DNA of 64,000 nucleotides from Calendula officinalis (GCA_963853835.1 OY970832.1:29214208-29278207); one strand, 5' to 3'. Positions 45,825-57,327 are shown, counted from the first letter of the stretch. Program-made: numbers and translations. The notes: generated by a model not told the origin, from the letters alone.

Positions 45825-48800
45825 ATGATGCGAAGGCGCTTCTTCTGCACTCACACATCTAATTTGTCCTTGTTCAACCAAAAACACGGCGGTCGCCGGC
45901 GTCCCCACTGGCCTGTAAAACAAGTTACCAAATCCAATTTCTCCGATTCACTTGAAGAAATTAAAAACCACATATCCGATTCCGATTTCGTGGCCGTTTC
46001 GTTGCAGAAAACCGGCTCTTACTCGTCCCCGTGGCATCGAATTCTGCCATTCGACACTGCTGAAACGGCATACCTGAAATCCAAGTATGCAGCTGAGAGG
46101 TTTCAGATTCTTCAGTTCGCCGTTTGCCCTTTCTCTGTTAGGGCTTCTAATAAGCTTACAGCTCATCCGTTAGTCTCCGTTAAACCTTTCTCGCTATATA
46201 TATGCATACATCGGATGATGTTAAATTGCTTGTTCATCTTTCTTCATCTTGTTTAACTGGACTTGAATTGTTATTTCAGAATCCATTAATTGCCTGAATG
46301 CTAGGTTTCAGAAATGCAAGCAGAATCATTCAATTTTCAGATTATTGGTGAAATGATATGTACAAGTAGAGGCATTAGTCTTTTTTAGATTATAAACTTG
46401 ATTCCATAATACAAATGCCATAGAAATCTGTTTGAAACCCTAACCATTGATAAAGTTGATAAAGTTTGCATTTTCGATATGCAAATGGTCTTTCTGATTG
46501 CTACAACTGATGTGATGTAATCTGTTTTCTCACTAATTATATAGGTTCAACTTCCATTTATTCCCAAGAGATGAACTAAAAATAGGGATGCCCTGCTACA
46601 CTTTTTCATGTCAACCATCTTATTTAGCTTCAATGGCCCGAGAAGATTTTGACTTTAATGCTTGCATACACAATGGTAAGAGTGACTCAACACTTCTTTT
46701 TGGTCAAACTTTCCCAAATTTCTGATTTTGTTCTTTGACTTTAAGGTATATCATACTTGTCCAGAGCACAAGAATCAGCAGCAAAATGTCAAATAGGAAA
46801 TCCAGTTTCAAGTGCTTATGTGGCACAATCTTCTTCCTCTCGTTCAGTTGCAGATAATGTATTTGTTGAAAGAATTAAATCACGAGTTGGCCACTGGATA
46901 AATGCTTGTAATCGTTCACACACGACAACTGATGGTGAATAAACATTGCTTTTGTCCATTTATAAAAATTAATGTGCTAATTTTTTCTCTACTAATATAT
47001 AAAGCATTTGAGCATACTAATTTTAGAATTCACTTGTTTTAATAAACTATTTTGTGTTGTCTGCAGATGCGTTAGTTAATTCTCTTAGGAAACTTATATT
47101 AGGAGGTGAAGATTATGGGTCGAGACCATCTTTAAATATAGATGTTTGCAGTGAACGTCAAGTACAACTTGTATTTGAGGTCAACTTTTATTAATATAAA
47201 AATCATTTAATTTTCTTAATCACGAGATTTATCTTCATAATTTTCAAACTTATTAATATTGAGTATCCTACAGATGGTAAAATCCCAGTATGAAAACATT
47301 GTACCATTGGTAGTTGCAGCCAAAGGTGGAGGAACCCAATCTGTTAGGGTTGTTTTGACAAGTTCAAAAGAAGATCGGGCTCTTTTAGAGGTATTAAATA
47401 ATAAATTAATAGTACACCTGGAATTGTAGTTTAGGTTGACCCAAAACGTTTTTTGTCCAAATTTTATAATTATAATCAGTGTGTCAAATTCTTTGGGCGA
47501 CTTTTTATTCAAATCGGTTTATTTTAATTTCCAAATTGCAGAAAGATCTTCAAAATATGGAAGAGGAACAAAGCAAGCATGTTCGCGGGTTTCGAGAAGT
47601 AATCGATTTGATTTCAAATTCTCAGAAACCTGTCATTGCTCACAACTCACTTAACGGTTTATCTTCATATTAATTATTTACCTTTTAATTTTTTATTTTT
47701 TTTTGCAAATTATTGTCCCTAAACAAATGTCATTATTTTGCCAGATTTTACATTTATTCATTCCAAGTTTATATCTCCACTCCCAAACACGATGAATGAG
47801 TTCAGAAGCTCGTTGCATTCGGTTTTTCCAGACATAATTGATGTGAATCATTTAATGAAGGAAGTTGGCCCTTTGAATAAATACACCAATTTACCTGCAG
47901 CTATTTCTTATTTGAAAAGTAATTTCTTTGCACCTATACAAATAGAGATACCTCAAAAAGGTTAGTCCACAAAAGAAATAAATTAACAGAGTAAATTTCA
48001 CGAATGATCCTTGTGGTTTAACACTTATTACATGCGCAGTCCTTTATCTTCTCTTTATTACAAAAGGCCAAAAGGGTAGTTTGGTCATTTAAATTTTTTA
48101 ACGGTGGTAGGGACAATCCAGTGTAATAAACAAACTTATAGGACTGAGGTTGTAGTAAGTGACAAACCATAGGGACCTTCGATGTAATTTGCTCTAATTT
48201 CTAACAAGATTGATAGATCATAATCTGTATAATAATCTATCTAACTACTTATTTTTTTAAACAGTTAACATGGAGGAAACCAAAAATCATGGCCATAACG
48301 TTGTTAGAATAACCGAATTATTCGCTAAACTATGTTTCATCCTGAAAATCACTTCACAAACCCAACACCTAAACCCTAATCACCCTTCACTCAAACACCA
48401 TTCCAACATTTTCACTCTAGATTCCCATAACCTCAACGAGACTGATGACATCAGCATATCGACTCACAATCCAAGAAAAATCACCATCAACAATCTGCTT
48501 TTCTTATGGGGCTTCAAAACAGGTTTATCCGCTGCAAAATTGAGAAACTTGCTGTGCAAGTCTCATGATTTGTTGTCAGAAGATGATGTTTTTGATGTTC
48601 GGTTAGTTGACAAGAGTTGTGCTATCGTTGTGTTTTGGAAAAACGGGCTGTGTGAGTGGTTTCTTGATGCAATTGGGTCTGGAAACGGGCTCAGGGAACT
48701 GGCGGCTAACGGGCTGATGGCGGCTGGGTATGAGACTTATAATAGAGTTTGTGAATCTGAGAATTTGGAAGCAGATTTGGGGGATTTGTTGATGGAGTTT

Positions 48801-48884
48801 AATAGGGTTTCAGAGGATTCTATGGAGGAAACTGCAGAAGTGTATTGGAATAACGAGTTAATGATTAATTTTGATGATTTGTAG
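45825..48884 (+). CDS. PARN-like CAF1-family protein, probably without nuclease activity
   Basis: Eight exons by GT-AG sites and phase: 45825-46168, 46545-46675, 46746-46934, 47067-47179, 47274-47390, 47542-47656, 47755-47960 where the last acceptor is corrected to start at 47745, and 48265-48884. The total is 614 codons. The protein belongs to the CAF1/PARN ribonuclease family (3'-5' poly(A) exonucleases of the DEDD type) and resembles the Arabidopsis PARN-like protein At3g25430 (from memory). The family start is 'VTKSNFSDSLEEI' (about 34-46). The first catalytic D-x-E is replaced by S-L-Q at 59-61 ('FVAVSLQKTG'). An Asp remains at 337 ('HNSLNDFTFI'), but the last motif near 417-423 lacks its Asp. 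The N-terminus (MMRRRFFCTH..RRR) is basic and could be a mitochondrial presequence. ATG 45,828 is an alternative start. Intron 7 carries a small MITE. Confidence 0.88.
47989..48194. mobile_element. Small MITE in intron 7 of the PARN-like gene
   Basis: About 206 bp. Ends are GAGTAAATTTCACGAATGATC and, inverted, GAGCAAATTACATCGAAGGTC, continuing into 'ccttgtggttt..cac'. It belongs to the same loose family as the elements at 51,026 and 54,808 ('gag.aaatt...ggtcc.tatggtttg'). No clear target duplication remains. Confidence 0.7.
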
Positions 48885-49188
48885 TATGTGATTTGACTTT
48901 TTGAAGTCAAATGAATTAGACTTAGTTAATCCAAAATAAACTAAATTAAGATATGTGCTATAATAACTTGATTCTGACCCAAAGTCATAAACTAAATTAC
49001 CCTTAATTAAGGCAAAATTAGTTAATCCAAAATAACAGTTGATCTTAGCTTAGACCAAGTTGATGATCTACAATCTAAGCATGTTTTAACCATTTACAAG
49101 AAAATGTTTATTGTAATAAGATTAAGATACGTTAAAAAATATAAGGTGAAAATAATAGGAGATCAAATGTATAGAATAAATATTAAAT
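48885..49188. other. 3' flank of the PARN-like gene
   Basis: AT-rich, with no frame or repeat recognised. The polyadenylation site of the gene is expected in the first 300 bases ('aatgaatt', 'aataaact' near 48,908-48,945) but cannot be fixed. Confidence 0.35.
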
Positions 49189-49394
49189 GAGTTTTTCTAA
49201 TATATGTCCTGGGGCATACATTAGGTTTAATCAATATACATTAAGTTTCTATTTAAACTGAGAATTGTATTTATTGCATCTTCTAAAATGGTAAAAATTA
49301 AAGATCATTAATGTTATCCAACATATATTAAGAAACTAAATAGTTTATTGATTGCACCTAATGTATGCATCCGAGACATACGTTAGAAAAACTC
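49189..49394. mobile_element. MITE with about 65-bp inverted ends
   Basis: The left arm 'gagtttttctaatatatgtcc..gcatacattaggtttaatcaata' is matched, inverted, by the right arm ending 'ttagaaaaactc'. A related element with 'tttttctaag.tgtgtcat' ends lies at 57,014-57,276. Target duplication not evident. Confidence 0.65.
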
Positions 49395-49489
49395 TTCTAA
49401 AATTAGCAAATTTAATTTATCAGCCAATCCATTTATTATTTCAGAATATATTTATATTTATAAAAAATATGCACCAATGTACCATTTGT

Positions 49490-49551
49490 GAATTGAAGTT
49501 GCGACCTCTACGTTATAAACATAATGCTCTAATCAACTGAACTACTAGACC
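49490..49551 (-). pseudogene. tRNA-Ile-like relic (anticodon-loop TAT), possibly a SINE head
   Basis: The minus strand reads 'GGTCTAGTAGTTCAGTTGAT' 'TAGAGCATTATGTTTATAAC' 'GTAGAGGTCGCAACTTCAAT'. It has a clear D-arm/A-box (TAGTTCAGTTGATTAGAGC), an anticodon loop TTTATAA, and the variable region AGGTCGCA with a decayed B-box. The order and spacing match plant nuclear tRNA-Ile. The T stem and the acceptor stem cannot pair, so it is not a working tRNA. A tRNA-derived SINE is the alternative. Confidence 0.6.
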
Positions 49552-49616
49552 ATAAACTCATTAGTTAACTATACTTATATGTATTAATTTTAAACTTTAA
49601 AAAGTTGAAATTAACA

Positions 49617-49685
49617 TCACCACCACCTACCACCACCATCCACAACCACAACTACTACCAGCCATCATCGCTACCGCCACCACAA
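49617..49685. repeat. Low-complexity CCA/CCAC-rich tract
   Basis: Imperfect (CCA)n-type sequence beyond the 3' end of the LINE. Confidence 0.7.
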
Positions 49686-49717
49686 GTACTCACCAATTGG
49701 TCGTCACAAAATATAAC

Positions 49718-51600
49718 TTTTTTTTTAACAGCAAAAAAGAAGGCAACGTGTCGAGCTTCGGCATTGCCATCACCCTCCCGGAGACCTCCAAACTTATATA
49801 GATAAACTAGAGTCTAGCCATGAGCTGGACTAAAACAGTTTTACAATGAAATTTTGACCCAATCTGTCCATAAAATCTTACATTTTTTATTTCGATGGAC
49901 CAACCAAGAAAATGAAAATAGAACTATATTCTCTACAAAGTTTTTTTTCCGCATCTTCCCTTTGTCAAAAATTAAAGAATTTCTAAATCTCCAAAGCATC
50001 CAACACGTAGTGAGCCCTATGACTTGAAATTTGAGCCGACGAAGCTTTGAGAATGGAATCGAGGAGCAAAATACTCGCCAATCATCAAACGAAGAAACTT
50101 GCGGCAGCCCAAGACCACACCATTTGTGAATTTCAGACCACACTTCCAAAGCCAAATGACAAGAGAAAAGAATATGAAAGATTGATTCAACCCCCGTATT
50201 GCAAACCGGACAAGCTAAAGAATTAATCTCTAATCCTTACTTTGAGAGATTTAACCGAGTAGGAAGCCTATCCAAAGTAATCCTCCAAGTGAATATATTT
50301 ACCTTGATGGGAACCGAGGGGCACCAAAACGAGTCATAAGAGAACCCGGGGTAGAGGAAATTATTTATAATTTTTCTAGTTTCAGCAACCGTAAAATCAC
50401 GAGAATCACCAAGGGTCCAAAGTACTTTATCATTCCCTTCTTGAAGACGAAATTCGCTAATAAGGCACAATAGATTTTGAAGTTGTTCTTCCTCAATACC
50501 TCCTCTAATTTGACGCCTCCAATTAAATTTCCAATCACCCATAATTAATCTATCCTTCACTTTACAGAAAGGATTCAGATCAAGCTTAAAAAGACGATTA
50601 AAAAGGGAACATAATGGGACGTGAGAAGCCCAAAGATCCGACCAAAAGTTAATAAATGAACCATCTTATAAACCGAATTTTAAAGAATTGTAATCTATTA
50701 TCTTAGAATCATGAAGATAGTTAAGCGTACCAATAATGCGACCCCATGTACTTTTCTTGTGTCGAACTAGAACCGGAGTATTAAAACCACCATTATCACC
50801 ATAAATAGATTTTATAACTTGGCACCAAAGTGAGTTATTTTCATTATAGAACCGCCACCTCCATTTTGTGATGAGAGCAAGGTTAAGGGCTTTAAGACTA
50901 GCAATACCCAAACCACTTCTCTCTGTTTGTAGCTAAACACGTTGCCCATTTGATCCAACTCATTTTTTTAATTGAATCAGTGCTTCCCCAGAAAAAATTA
51001 GCTCTTAATTGTTCTAATTTTTTATGAGTAAATTACATGGAAGGTCCTTATGGTTTGTCACTTATTACACTCACAGTCCCTGAACTTTGTTTATTACACC
51101 AGACGTCCCTGAGGTATGCAATTCGTTTCACCCGTAGTCCTTCTGTGAACTGGACGTCTAAATTCTCCGTTAATTTACCCATGTGCATGTCACATGATGG
51201 GTAAAATGGTCATTTGTCCCTTTTCTAGATCAACAATTTCCTAAATAACCACTTTAGGCTTGTATGGATTTACCCATCATGTGACATGCACATGGGTAAA
51301 TTCACGGAGCATTTAGACGTCCAGTTCACAAAAGGACTACGGGTGAAACGAATTGCATACCTCATGGACGTCTGGTGTAATAAACGAAGTTCAGGGACTG
51401 TGGGTGTAATAAGTTGCAAACCATAAGGACCTTCCGTGTAATGTACTCTTTTTTTATAATTGTCGGTGGAGCTCGAAAAATGGACATCCAGTAATTACCT
51501 AAACTACCCAAAACTGATTTGATTGATTAGGGCAAGCCTTCCCCCGATTGAAAGTAAATACGCTTTCCACGAAGAAAGTTTATTAATTGTAAGATCAATA
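49718..51600 (-). mobile_element. 3' part of an L1-type LINE, split by a foldback MITE
   Basis: On the minus strand the C-terminal part of the reverse-transcriptase ORF is readable in pieces: 'NKLSSWKAYLLSIGGRLALI' (about 51,565), 'MSIFRAPPTIIKK' (about 51,485), 'LEQLRANFFWGSTDS' (about 51,010), 'LALITKWRWRFYNENNSLWC' (50,911-50,666), 'TWRITLDRLPTRLNLSK' (50,560-50,237, the zf-RVT region) and 'CWMLWRFRNSLIFD' (50,155-49,841). These are the thumb and zinc-binding C-terminus of plant LINE ORF2. Several frameshifts and stops are present. A 3' untranslated region follows, and an A9 tail (T9 on the + strand, 49,718-49,726) marks the 3' end. The 5' part is missing, as is usual after incomplete reverse transcription. 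Confidence 0.8.
51026..51448. mobile_element. Foldback MITE with about 180-bp arms, inside the LINE
   Basis: The left arm (from GAGTAAATTACATGGAAGG) and the right arm (inverted GAGTACATTACACGGAAGG) match along about 180 bp, so most of the element is one long hairpin. It splits the LINE reading 'IIKK/LEQLRANFF'. Flanks are attttttat (51,017-51,025) and tttttttat (51,449-51,457), 8 of 9 bases equal, suggesting a 9-bp duplication of the Mutator type. The T-rich site makes this less certain. Confidence 0.85.
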
Positions 51601-52229
51601 ATGGATGACCAGCTAGCGGGCCGGCCCATATTAGAGCCCATACTGAGACCTAGGTATGAAAATGGTTTGGGTATCTAGCGCTGTATTACACGAGTACCCT
51701 TGTAGTTTATAGGCATGTATATTTATCTCATAACAATTTCGCCGGAGTTTTTTTCCTGAAAGGACTCTTTGATACTCTAGATAAATGTGTTAATGTCTAT
51801 AACTTATCTTTCCGTATTCCTATTTTAAGGGTATGTTTGAATATGTTTTTTAAAAAGTTTTTATTGATTTATTATTAAAAGAAGTTTTAAAAAGTAATGA
51901 CTCCCTTATTTCTTGAAATCTTCATTTTATAGCCTTTTGCCAAATATTTTTTAATTTATTGACTTTTTAAAAAGTTAATAAATACTTTAAAACACATCTA
52001 AACATGCCAAGAAGAGATTGTTTGTTATTTGGGTATATTAACTTCGAAATCTAAATTTTGTATGTGTACCGCACAATAAAATGAATCAGATGGTTGACGT
52101 CATTGAGTTTCGCCGCTCAAATCTCATTGAAAAACAGTTCGTTCGTTGCCCCACCGGAGGAGGGCATCTTCTCCGCCGGCACAAAGTCAACTCTACCTGA
52201 ATAAACAATTACCAACAAAAAGCTTAAAA
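51601..52229 (+). promoter_or_regulatory. Upstream region of the FAD oxidoreductase gene
   Basis: No other gene or repeat was recognised. The 5' leader probably starts between about 52,090 and 52,180. A convincing TATA box is not obvious. Confidence 0.4.
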
Positions 52230-55200
52230 ATGGCTTTGGTTTCACTTTCGATTTTGTCGAACCCTAACCAATTAATCATCGATAACCTTTTCTTCCCTCA
52301 GAGGCAGTTGCTCCGTCGTGTTGCTACCATTTCTAGTCTCTCCGGCGGCCATTCGATAACTCAAAGGTCGTCATCGGAAAAATATCGGAGAAACAAAGTA
52401 ACAGCCGTCCGAATGTCGTCAACATCTCCTGCTTCACACTCGTATGATGTCGTCGTAGTTGGCGCTGGAATTATCGGATTGAGTATCGCACGGCAGCTTC
52501 TCATTGGATCGGATTTGTCCGTAGCCGTTGTTGAAGCCGCCGTTCCTTGCTCCGGCGCTACTGGTGCAGGTGCAATAACTCCTCCGTCGTTTATTCAAAT
52601 TAATTTATACAGTATCATATTAAGTGCTGTTGCCTTTATCATATTTGTTTGCTGTTTTCTGACATTTTATAGCTAGTCTGATCAATATATACGAAATTGA
52701 TCAGTTCAATTTTGTTCACTTATTACAGTTGACTAATTGAGCTTGTAGTGAGCTACTTGTTTTTACAAATTTCATAGATATGAAGAATCTTCTAAATGCA
52801 GATTCAGTTTCCATCATCAAATGAATATAAGAAGGCTAAAAATTCACAAATCGCGAAACAAAATGAATATTTAATTACAAATGTACTTGGTCACACTATT
52901 GTTGATTATGAACTTTAATAACCAGTAAATCAGTAATGATGGTGAAGCATTTAGAATGCTGTGGTAAAGGAATTTGCAGAAAGAAAGAAAGAATGCTTTG
53001 AATTTACGATTGTACCCTTATGTTTGGCTTTTGCATTGGTCTTAGGCCAGGGATATATATGGATGGTACACAAGGTTCCAGGAACTGAGAAATGGGAGTT
53101 GGCAATGAGAAGCCGTCAACTTTGGGAGAATTTTGCTGAAGATATAAAATCTCACGGAATGGATCCTCAAGATGTTCTTGGCTGGAAAAAGACAGGTATA
53201 CCCTTCATATTATATTCATATCACACTTGAAAATACAATATTCTGTTCTCTTTAACAGATTGGTGATTTACATAAACAGGAAGCTTGCTAGTTGGTAAAA
53301 CCTCACAAGAAATGGCAGTACTGAAAGAAAAAGTAGATGAGCTGTCAAAAGCTGGGCTGAAAGCAGAGCTTTTGTCAAGCATTGATTTACAGAAAGTAGA
53401 ACCTTCACTTGTAGTTGGAAAAGAAGGTGGGGCCGCCTTTTTACCAGATGATTACCAACTTGATGCCAGGCGTTCTGTTGCATATATAGAAAAGGTAGTT
53501 ACATTTTGCTTCAAATAATTGAATTTATTTATTAAAATTGTTTATGTTTATGTGGGTGAGAAATGCAGGAGAATAGGAAGTATGCAAGTGAAGGAAGATA
53601 TGGGGAATATTATAATCAGCCAGTAACTGGTTTGCTGAGGTAAGATGCTAAACCTTCTGCAGTTTATGTTAAAGTGGTTAATATGTTTTTTAATTGATTT
53701 TAGAGGTAATTGTTCAAGGTAATCCTTAATTTTCTTGTAGTCTCAAGGGACAAATCTCAACCATTGATCAATAATAATTAATGGTCAAGATTAATCACAT
53801 ATTTTATGCATGGAGGGGTATTTTGGTCATTTGACACTCACATAAATTTTAACCCATTTTTTATTATTATTATTTTTTGTTTGTTATTGTTTTAGAAAAA
53901 AACAATATTATGTGATAATCACATGTGATTATATATTTAATCACATGTGATTCTTATATAATCACATATGATTGTACTTGATAGTGATGTTTTTTTATCA
54001 TCAGATGTGATCATGTATACAAACACATGATGTTTTTTTTTGGACCAAAAAAATAATAATTTTTTTAGTAAAAAAATTTTAAGAAAAAAATGAAAATTAA
54101 AAAAAAAAGTGAGTGTCAAATGACCAAAATACCCCTCCATGTATAAAATATGTGATTAACCTTGAACGCATCTCTGATTTTAGATCTAGTGATGGGAAGA
54201 TTGAAGCTGTTGAGACTTCAAAAAACTCATTGTATAGCACGAAAGCTATAGTAATTGCTACTGGATGCTGGACAGGGACTTTGATTAGGGATTTGGATAT
54301 TAAATTTGACATGCCTGTAAAGCCTCGAAAGGGCCACCTACTTGTAATAGAGAATTTTAAATCCTTCAAACTTAACCATGGTTTAATGGAGGTAGGTTAT
54401 GTTGGTCATCAAGATTCAACTTTTAAACCTAGTAATCTTGATGCTGAAAGTACATCTGTTTCAATGACTGCCACAATGGATACAATGGGAAATCTCATTC
54501 TTGGTAAGTTTTATATATATTTAAAATTCGTTTTGTGTGAATTTAAATTATTTAATAAATGTTGATTGTTGGCAGGAAGTAGTCGACAATTTGCTGGATT
54601 TAACACGGAAATAAACGAGAAAATTATCAGTCAGATATTGGAACGAGCCAAGGAGTTTTTTCCTGCTTTAGAAGAATTATCACTAACAGATGTGGAGAAA
54701 AGCAGAGAAATCAGAGTTGGGTTAAGACCCTTTAGTAAGTCATTAGTCTGAAATTTTTATTAACAAATAATGTTTGAATGTGATTTGAAGAGTTTGTATT
54801 AATTTAAGAGTTAATTGCAAGAATGGTCCCCGTGGTTCGGCCAAATTGCACGTTTGGTCACTGTACTTCAATAAGTGTAGGCGCAGTACCCAACGTTTGC
54901 ATTTTTGGCACTTTTTGGCCCCCTGTCCTAATGCTGTTAAGTTCTTTTTAACGGCAATCAGCTTCAATGGAGGTAATTTCGTTGACTAAAATTAGGGATT
55001 TTAACGGACGGATCCTAACAGCGTTAGGGCGGTGTGACAAAAAGTGCCAAAAAAATGCAAACGTTGGGTATTGCGCCTACACTTCAGTGACCAAACGTGG
55101 AATTTGACAAAACCACAGGGACCATTCTTGCAATTAACGCTTAATTTAATAATGTGATGGGTTTCAGTGGCTGGTGGAAAGCCTATGATTGGTCCTGTTC

Positions 55201-55426
55201 CTGGACTGTCAAATGTTTTCATTGCTGCAGGCCATGAGGGAGAAGGATTGACTCTGGTATTTTACACCTAAATACTACTCTCTCTTTTTTAGTACCAAAA
55301 ACCCTAAATCAGTTTATTATTTTGGGTTGTGAACAGGCCCTTGGAACTGGTGAAATGGTTGCTGATATGGTTTTGGGAAACACTAGCAAAGTTGATAATG
55401 CACCCTATGCATTGCATGCTCTGTAA
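52230..55426 (+). CDS. FAD-dependent oxidoreductase, DAO family, probably plastid-targeted
   Basis: Eight exons: 52230-52569, 53046-53195, 53280-53494, 53569-53639, 54184-54503, 54576-54734, 55168-55256, 55337-55426. All have GT-AG borders and matching phases, for 477 codons. The first ATG in frame is 52,230. The first 65 residues are Ser/Arg/Leu-rich and poor in acids, like a chloroplast transit peptide; Met 62 could start a cytosolic form. The Rossmann motif 'VVVVGAGIIGLSIA' (GxGxxG, 78-83) is followed by 'VVEAA' binding the FAD ribose. Later come 'VIATGCWTG' and the C-terminal second FAD contact 'AAGHEGEGLTLALGTGEMVA'. The fold is that of D-amino-acid and glycine/sarcosine oxidases (DAO family). 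It resembles Arabidopsis At5g48440 (from memory), whose substrate I do not know. Introns 4 and 6 carry MITEs. Confidence 0.9.
53785..54165. mobile_element. MITE in intron 4 of the FAD gene with central AATCACATGTGATT palindromes
   Basis: The left end 'tcaagattaatcacatattttatgcatggaggggtattttggtcatttgacactcac' is matched, inverted, by the right end running to 54,165, about 57 bp per arm with few differences. The core is A/T-rich and holds three AATCA-N4-TGATT palindromes (53,917-53,930, 53,939-53,952, 53,960-53,973), the last slightly altered. It ends only 18 bases before exon 5. Confidence 0.8.
54808..55140. mobile_element. Mutator-type MITE in intron 6 of the FAD gene
   Basis: The 333-bp element has long inverted arms: GAGTTAATTGCAAGAATGGTC at the left and GCGTTAATTGCAAGAATGGTC inverted at the right, matching for about 100 bp. 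It is flanked by a perfect 9-bp duplication TTAATTTAA (54,799-54,807 and 55,141-55,149). A 9-bp duplication points to mobilisation by a MULE transposase. Confidence 0.9.
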
Positions 55427-56456
55427 ATCTGGAGGTTAAATCTTTACCTGAATTTGTTTTTCAAATTTGAAACCATCTTCTTCCACTCTGTTTCTAGAAT
55501 GTATATATGTTTCTCATCTTGTATTGCTTTTGTAACAGGCTAACATTTGCTTTGAAACATACTTACAAATAAGGTATTGGGATTTGGAGGTATGTTGTAA
55601 GTATCATACATATACCACCAGCCAATTTTCAGCATCACATGACTGCAAGTCATGTCAGATTGCTTTATTATGTAATGGTTTTCTGTAGAATTTCTTTTAT
55701 AAATGTGAATTTGTGGTAAAATAATTCTGTAAGCTAATTGAAGATCGAGCAGCTAGATCTTATTTTCTTGTTACTGAAGCTTTTGCTTAGGCAGGTTGGC
55801 ATTTGGTTCTGGATACCAAGAAATTCTTAAAATCACTACTTTTGTAATTTTTAACATGCATTTTTTCCTTGTTGAAGACTTGCGGTTGTTAGCATATACA
55901 GGATAGAAAAAGAAAGGTAACAAAATAAAGCAAGGCAAAATATTAATAAAAAACGAGAATAATCTGTTGTAGAAAATAATAGGTGGTTGATTGGTCAATC
56001 CCTCATAGGTCCCCGAAGGGCAAACCTTTTTCATAAAAATCATAAGACTACCCGTAAGTTTGGTCAATGTTGTCACATAAATATCACATCAGTTATTTCT
56101 CCTCTGACCAAACTCAAGACAAATCCCGACTAAATCCACGTAACAAGCGACCAAACCCACAACCAAACCTTAAAATTAATTTTATTAATACATGTACCAC
56201 TTACGAAGCATGAAGTACAAACACCCGATGCACGTTGCCTCATGACCTTCAGCAGGTCGTCCAGGTGACCAAACGTGTATGAAGACGCGTTGTGAGAAAG
56301 TCGTGTAAAGGAGAGAAGGCGTCGGAGAGTTGAAGGGGACGCAAGGGCTCGACTAATCATTAGGGCGTCCCGTACGCCCAATGTAAGATGCATATTCTTG
56401 AAAAACTCACCACAAATCCTTGCATTTATAGTTGGCAGTTCATCAGAAATCCCTCA
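55427..56456. other. 3' flank of the FAD gene, nothing further recognised
   Basis: The first 300 bases are the likely 3' untranslated region. Two ORFs on the minus strand (55,771-56,076 and 56,130-56,393) match nothing I know, and I do not consider them genes. Confidence 0.35.
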
Positions 56457-56916
56457 GGGACGGAAGTAGTATGTGTCCCGCAGTAGCACATGCCATTACT
56501 TCAATTTTTTTTCACATGGTAAATTTTTCAGAATTTGTTTTGGGTACTATGGTGCACTGCTTCTATTGGATTAAATAACCTACCAATAGCTCAAATCAAT
56601 CTTAAAAAGAAACTATCGTATTAACCAATAGTCCAAACTCATAGCCCAAACAAAAATATTAACCAAAATCCAAAGTGTGTCTTGTAGTTTTTTAATTTTA
56701 GGTCTATAAAATTTGTAGTTATCTTGTAGGTTTATGAAATTAATAATTAGTTATTGAATACTTAATATATATATAATCAAACATGGTGTTTATGTAATAG
56801 AGTCATGTTAAATTCGTTTTTGTTTCGACGTATACCCCTTGGACGCCACTAGGAGCATTGCTCTTAGGACCCTGCAAGTGTGCTACTACTAATGAAAATG
56901 TCTAGTTCCGACCCTA
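56457..56916. mobile_element. Possible small transposon with AGGGNCGGAANTAG ends
   Basis: The left end agggacggaagtagtatgtg and the right end, inverted agggtcggaactagacattt, match at 12 of 14 outer bases. Both are followed by 'agtagcaca' blocks. No target duplication was found. Confidence 0.35.
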
Positions 56917-57013
56917 TTTATACTTAGTAGTTTCTGTCAGTTGCATTGTATTTCCCTTAAACAGATATTTACATGCGAAACACTTATTTTCCCTCCAAGT
57001 AGAACAATTCTTA

Positions 57014-57276
57014 AAAATGTTTTTTCTAAGATGTGTCATATAAGTACATATTTGGTGCATTAACTAACTTCAACTTTCTATTAAAATTAAAAAATGCATT
57101 AACTTTCTATTAAAATTAAAAAATATATAAGTACATATTTGGTGCATTAACTAACATCTTTTCAAAATGTAAATTATAAACTTCATTAATATGTAATAAA
57201 ACTTTTTAAAGAAACTTTAAGTGAATTAAAAACATCTAAACATATTCCTCATGACACACGTTAGAAAAATCATTTT
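57014..57276. mobile_element. MITE related to that at 49,189-49,394
   Basis: The left 'aaaatgttttttctaagatgtgtcat' is matched by the inverted right end 'aaaatgatttttctaacgtgtgtcat'. Inside, 'ataagtacatatttggtgcattaactaac' is repeated (57,040 and 57,127). Confidence 0.6.
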
Positions 57277-57327
57277 TTAAAAATAGATCTATCGCTAGAG
57301 AATAAGCTTAGCAGATACCCTCTATAA

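Noticed and set aside
49490..49551. Functional tRNA-Ile gene
   Set aside because: T stem and acceptor stem do not pair and the B box is decayed.
52146..52229. Upstream extension of the FAD oxidoreductase start
   Set aside because: The extended frame begins with TTG, not ATG; the first ATG in frame is 52,230.
56130..56393. 87-codon minus-strand ORF
   Set aside because: No recognised domain, no neighbours in the same frame and no splice context.
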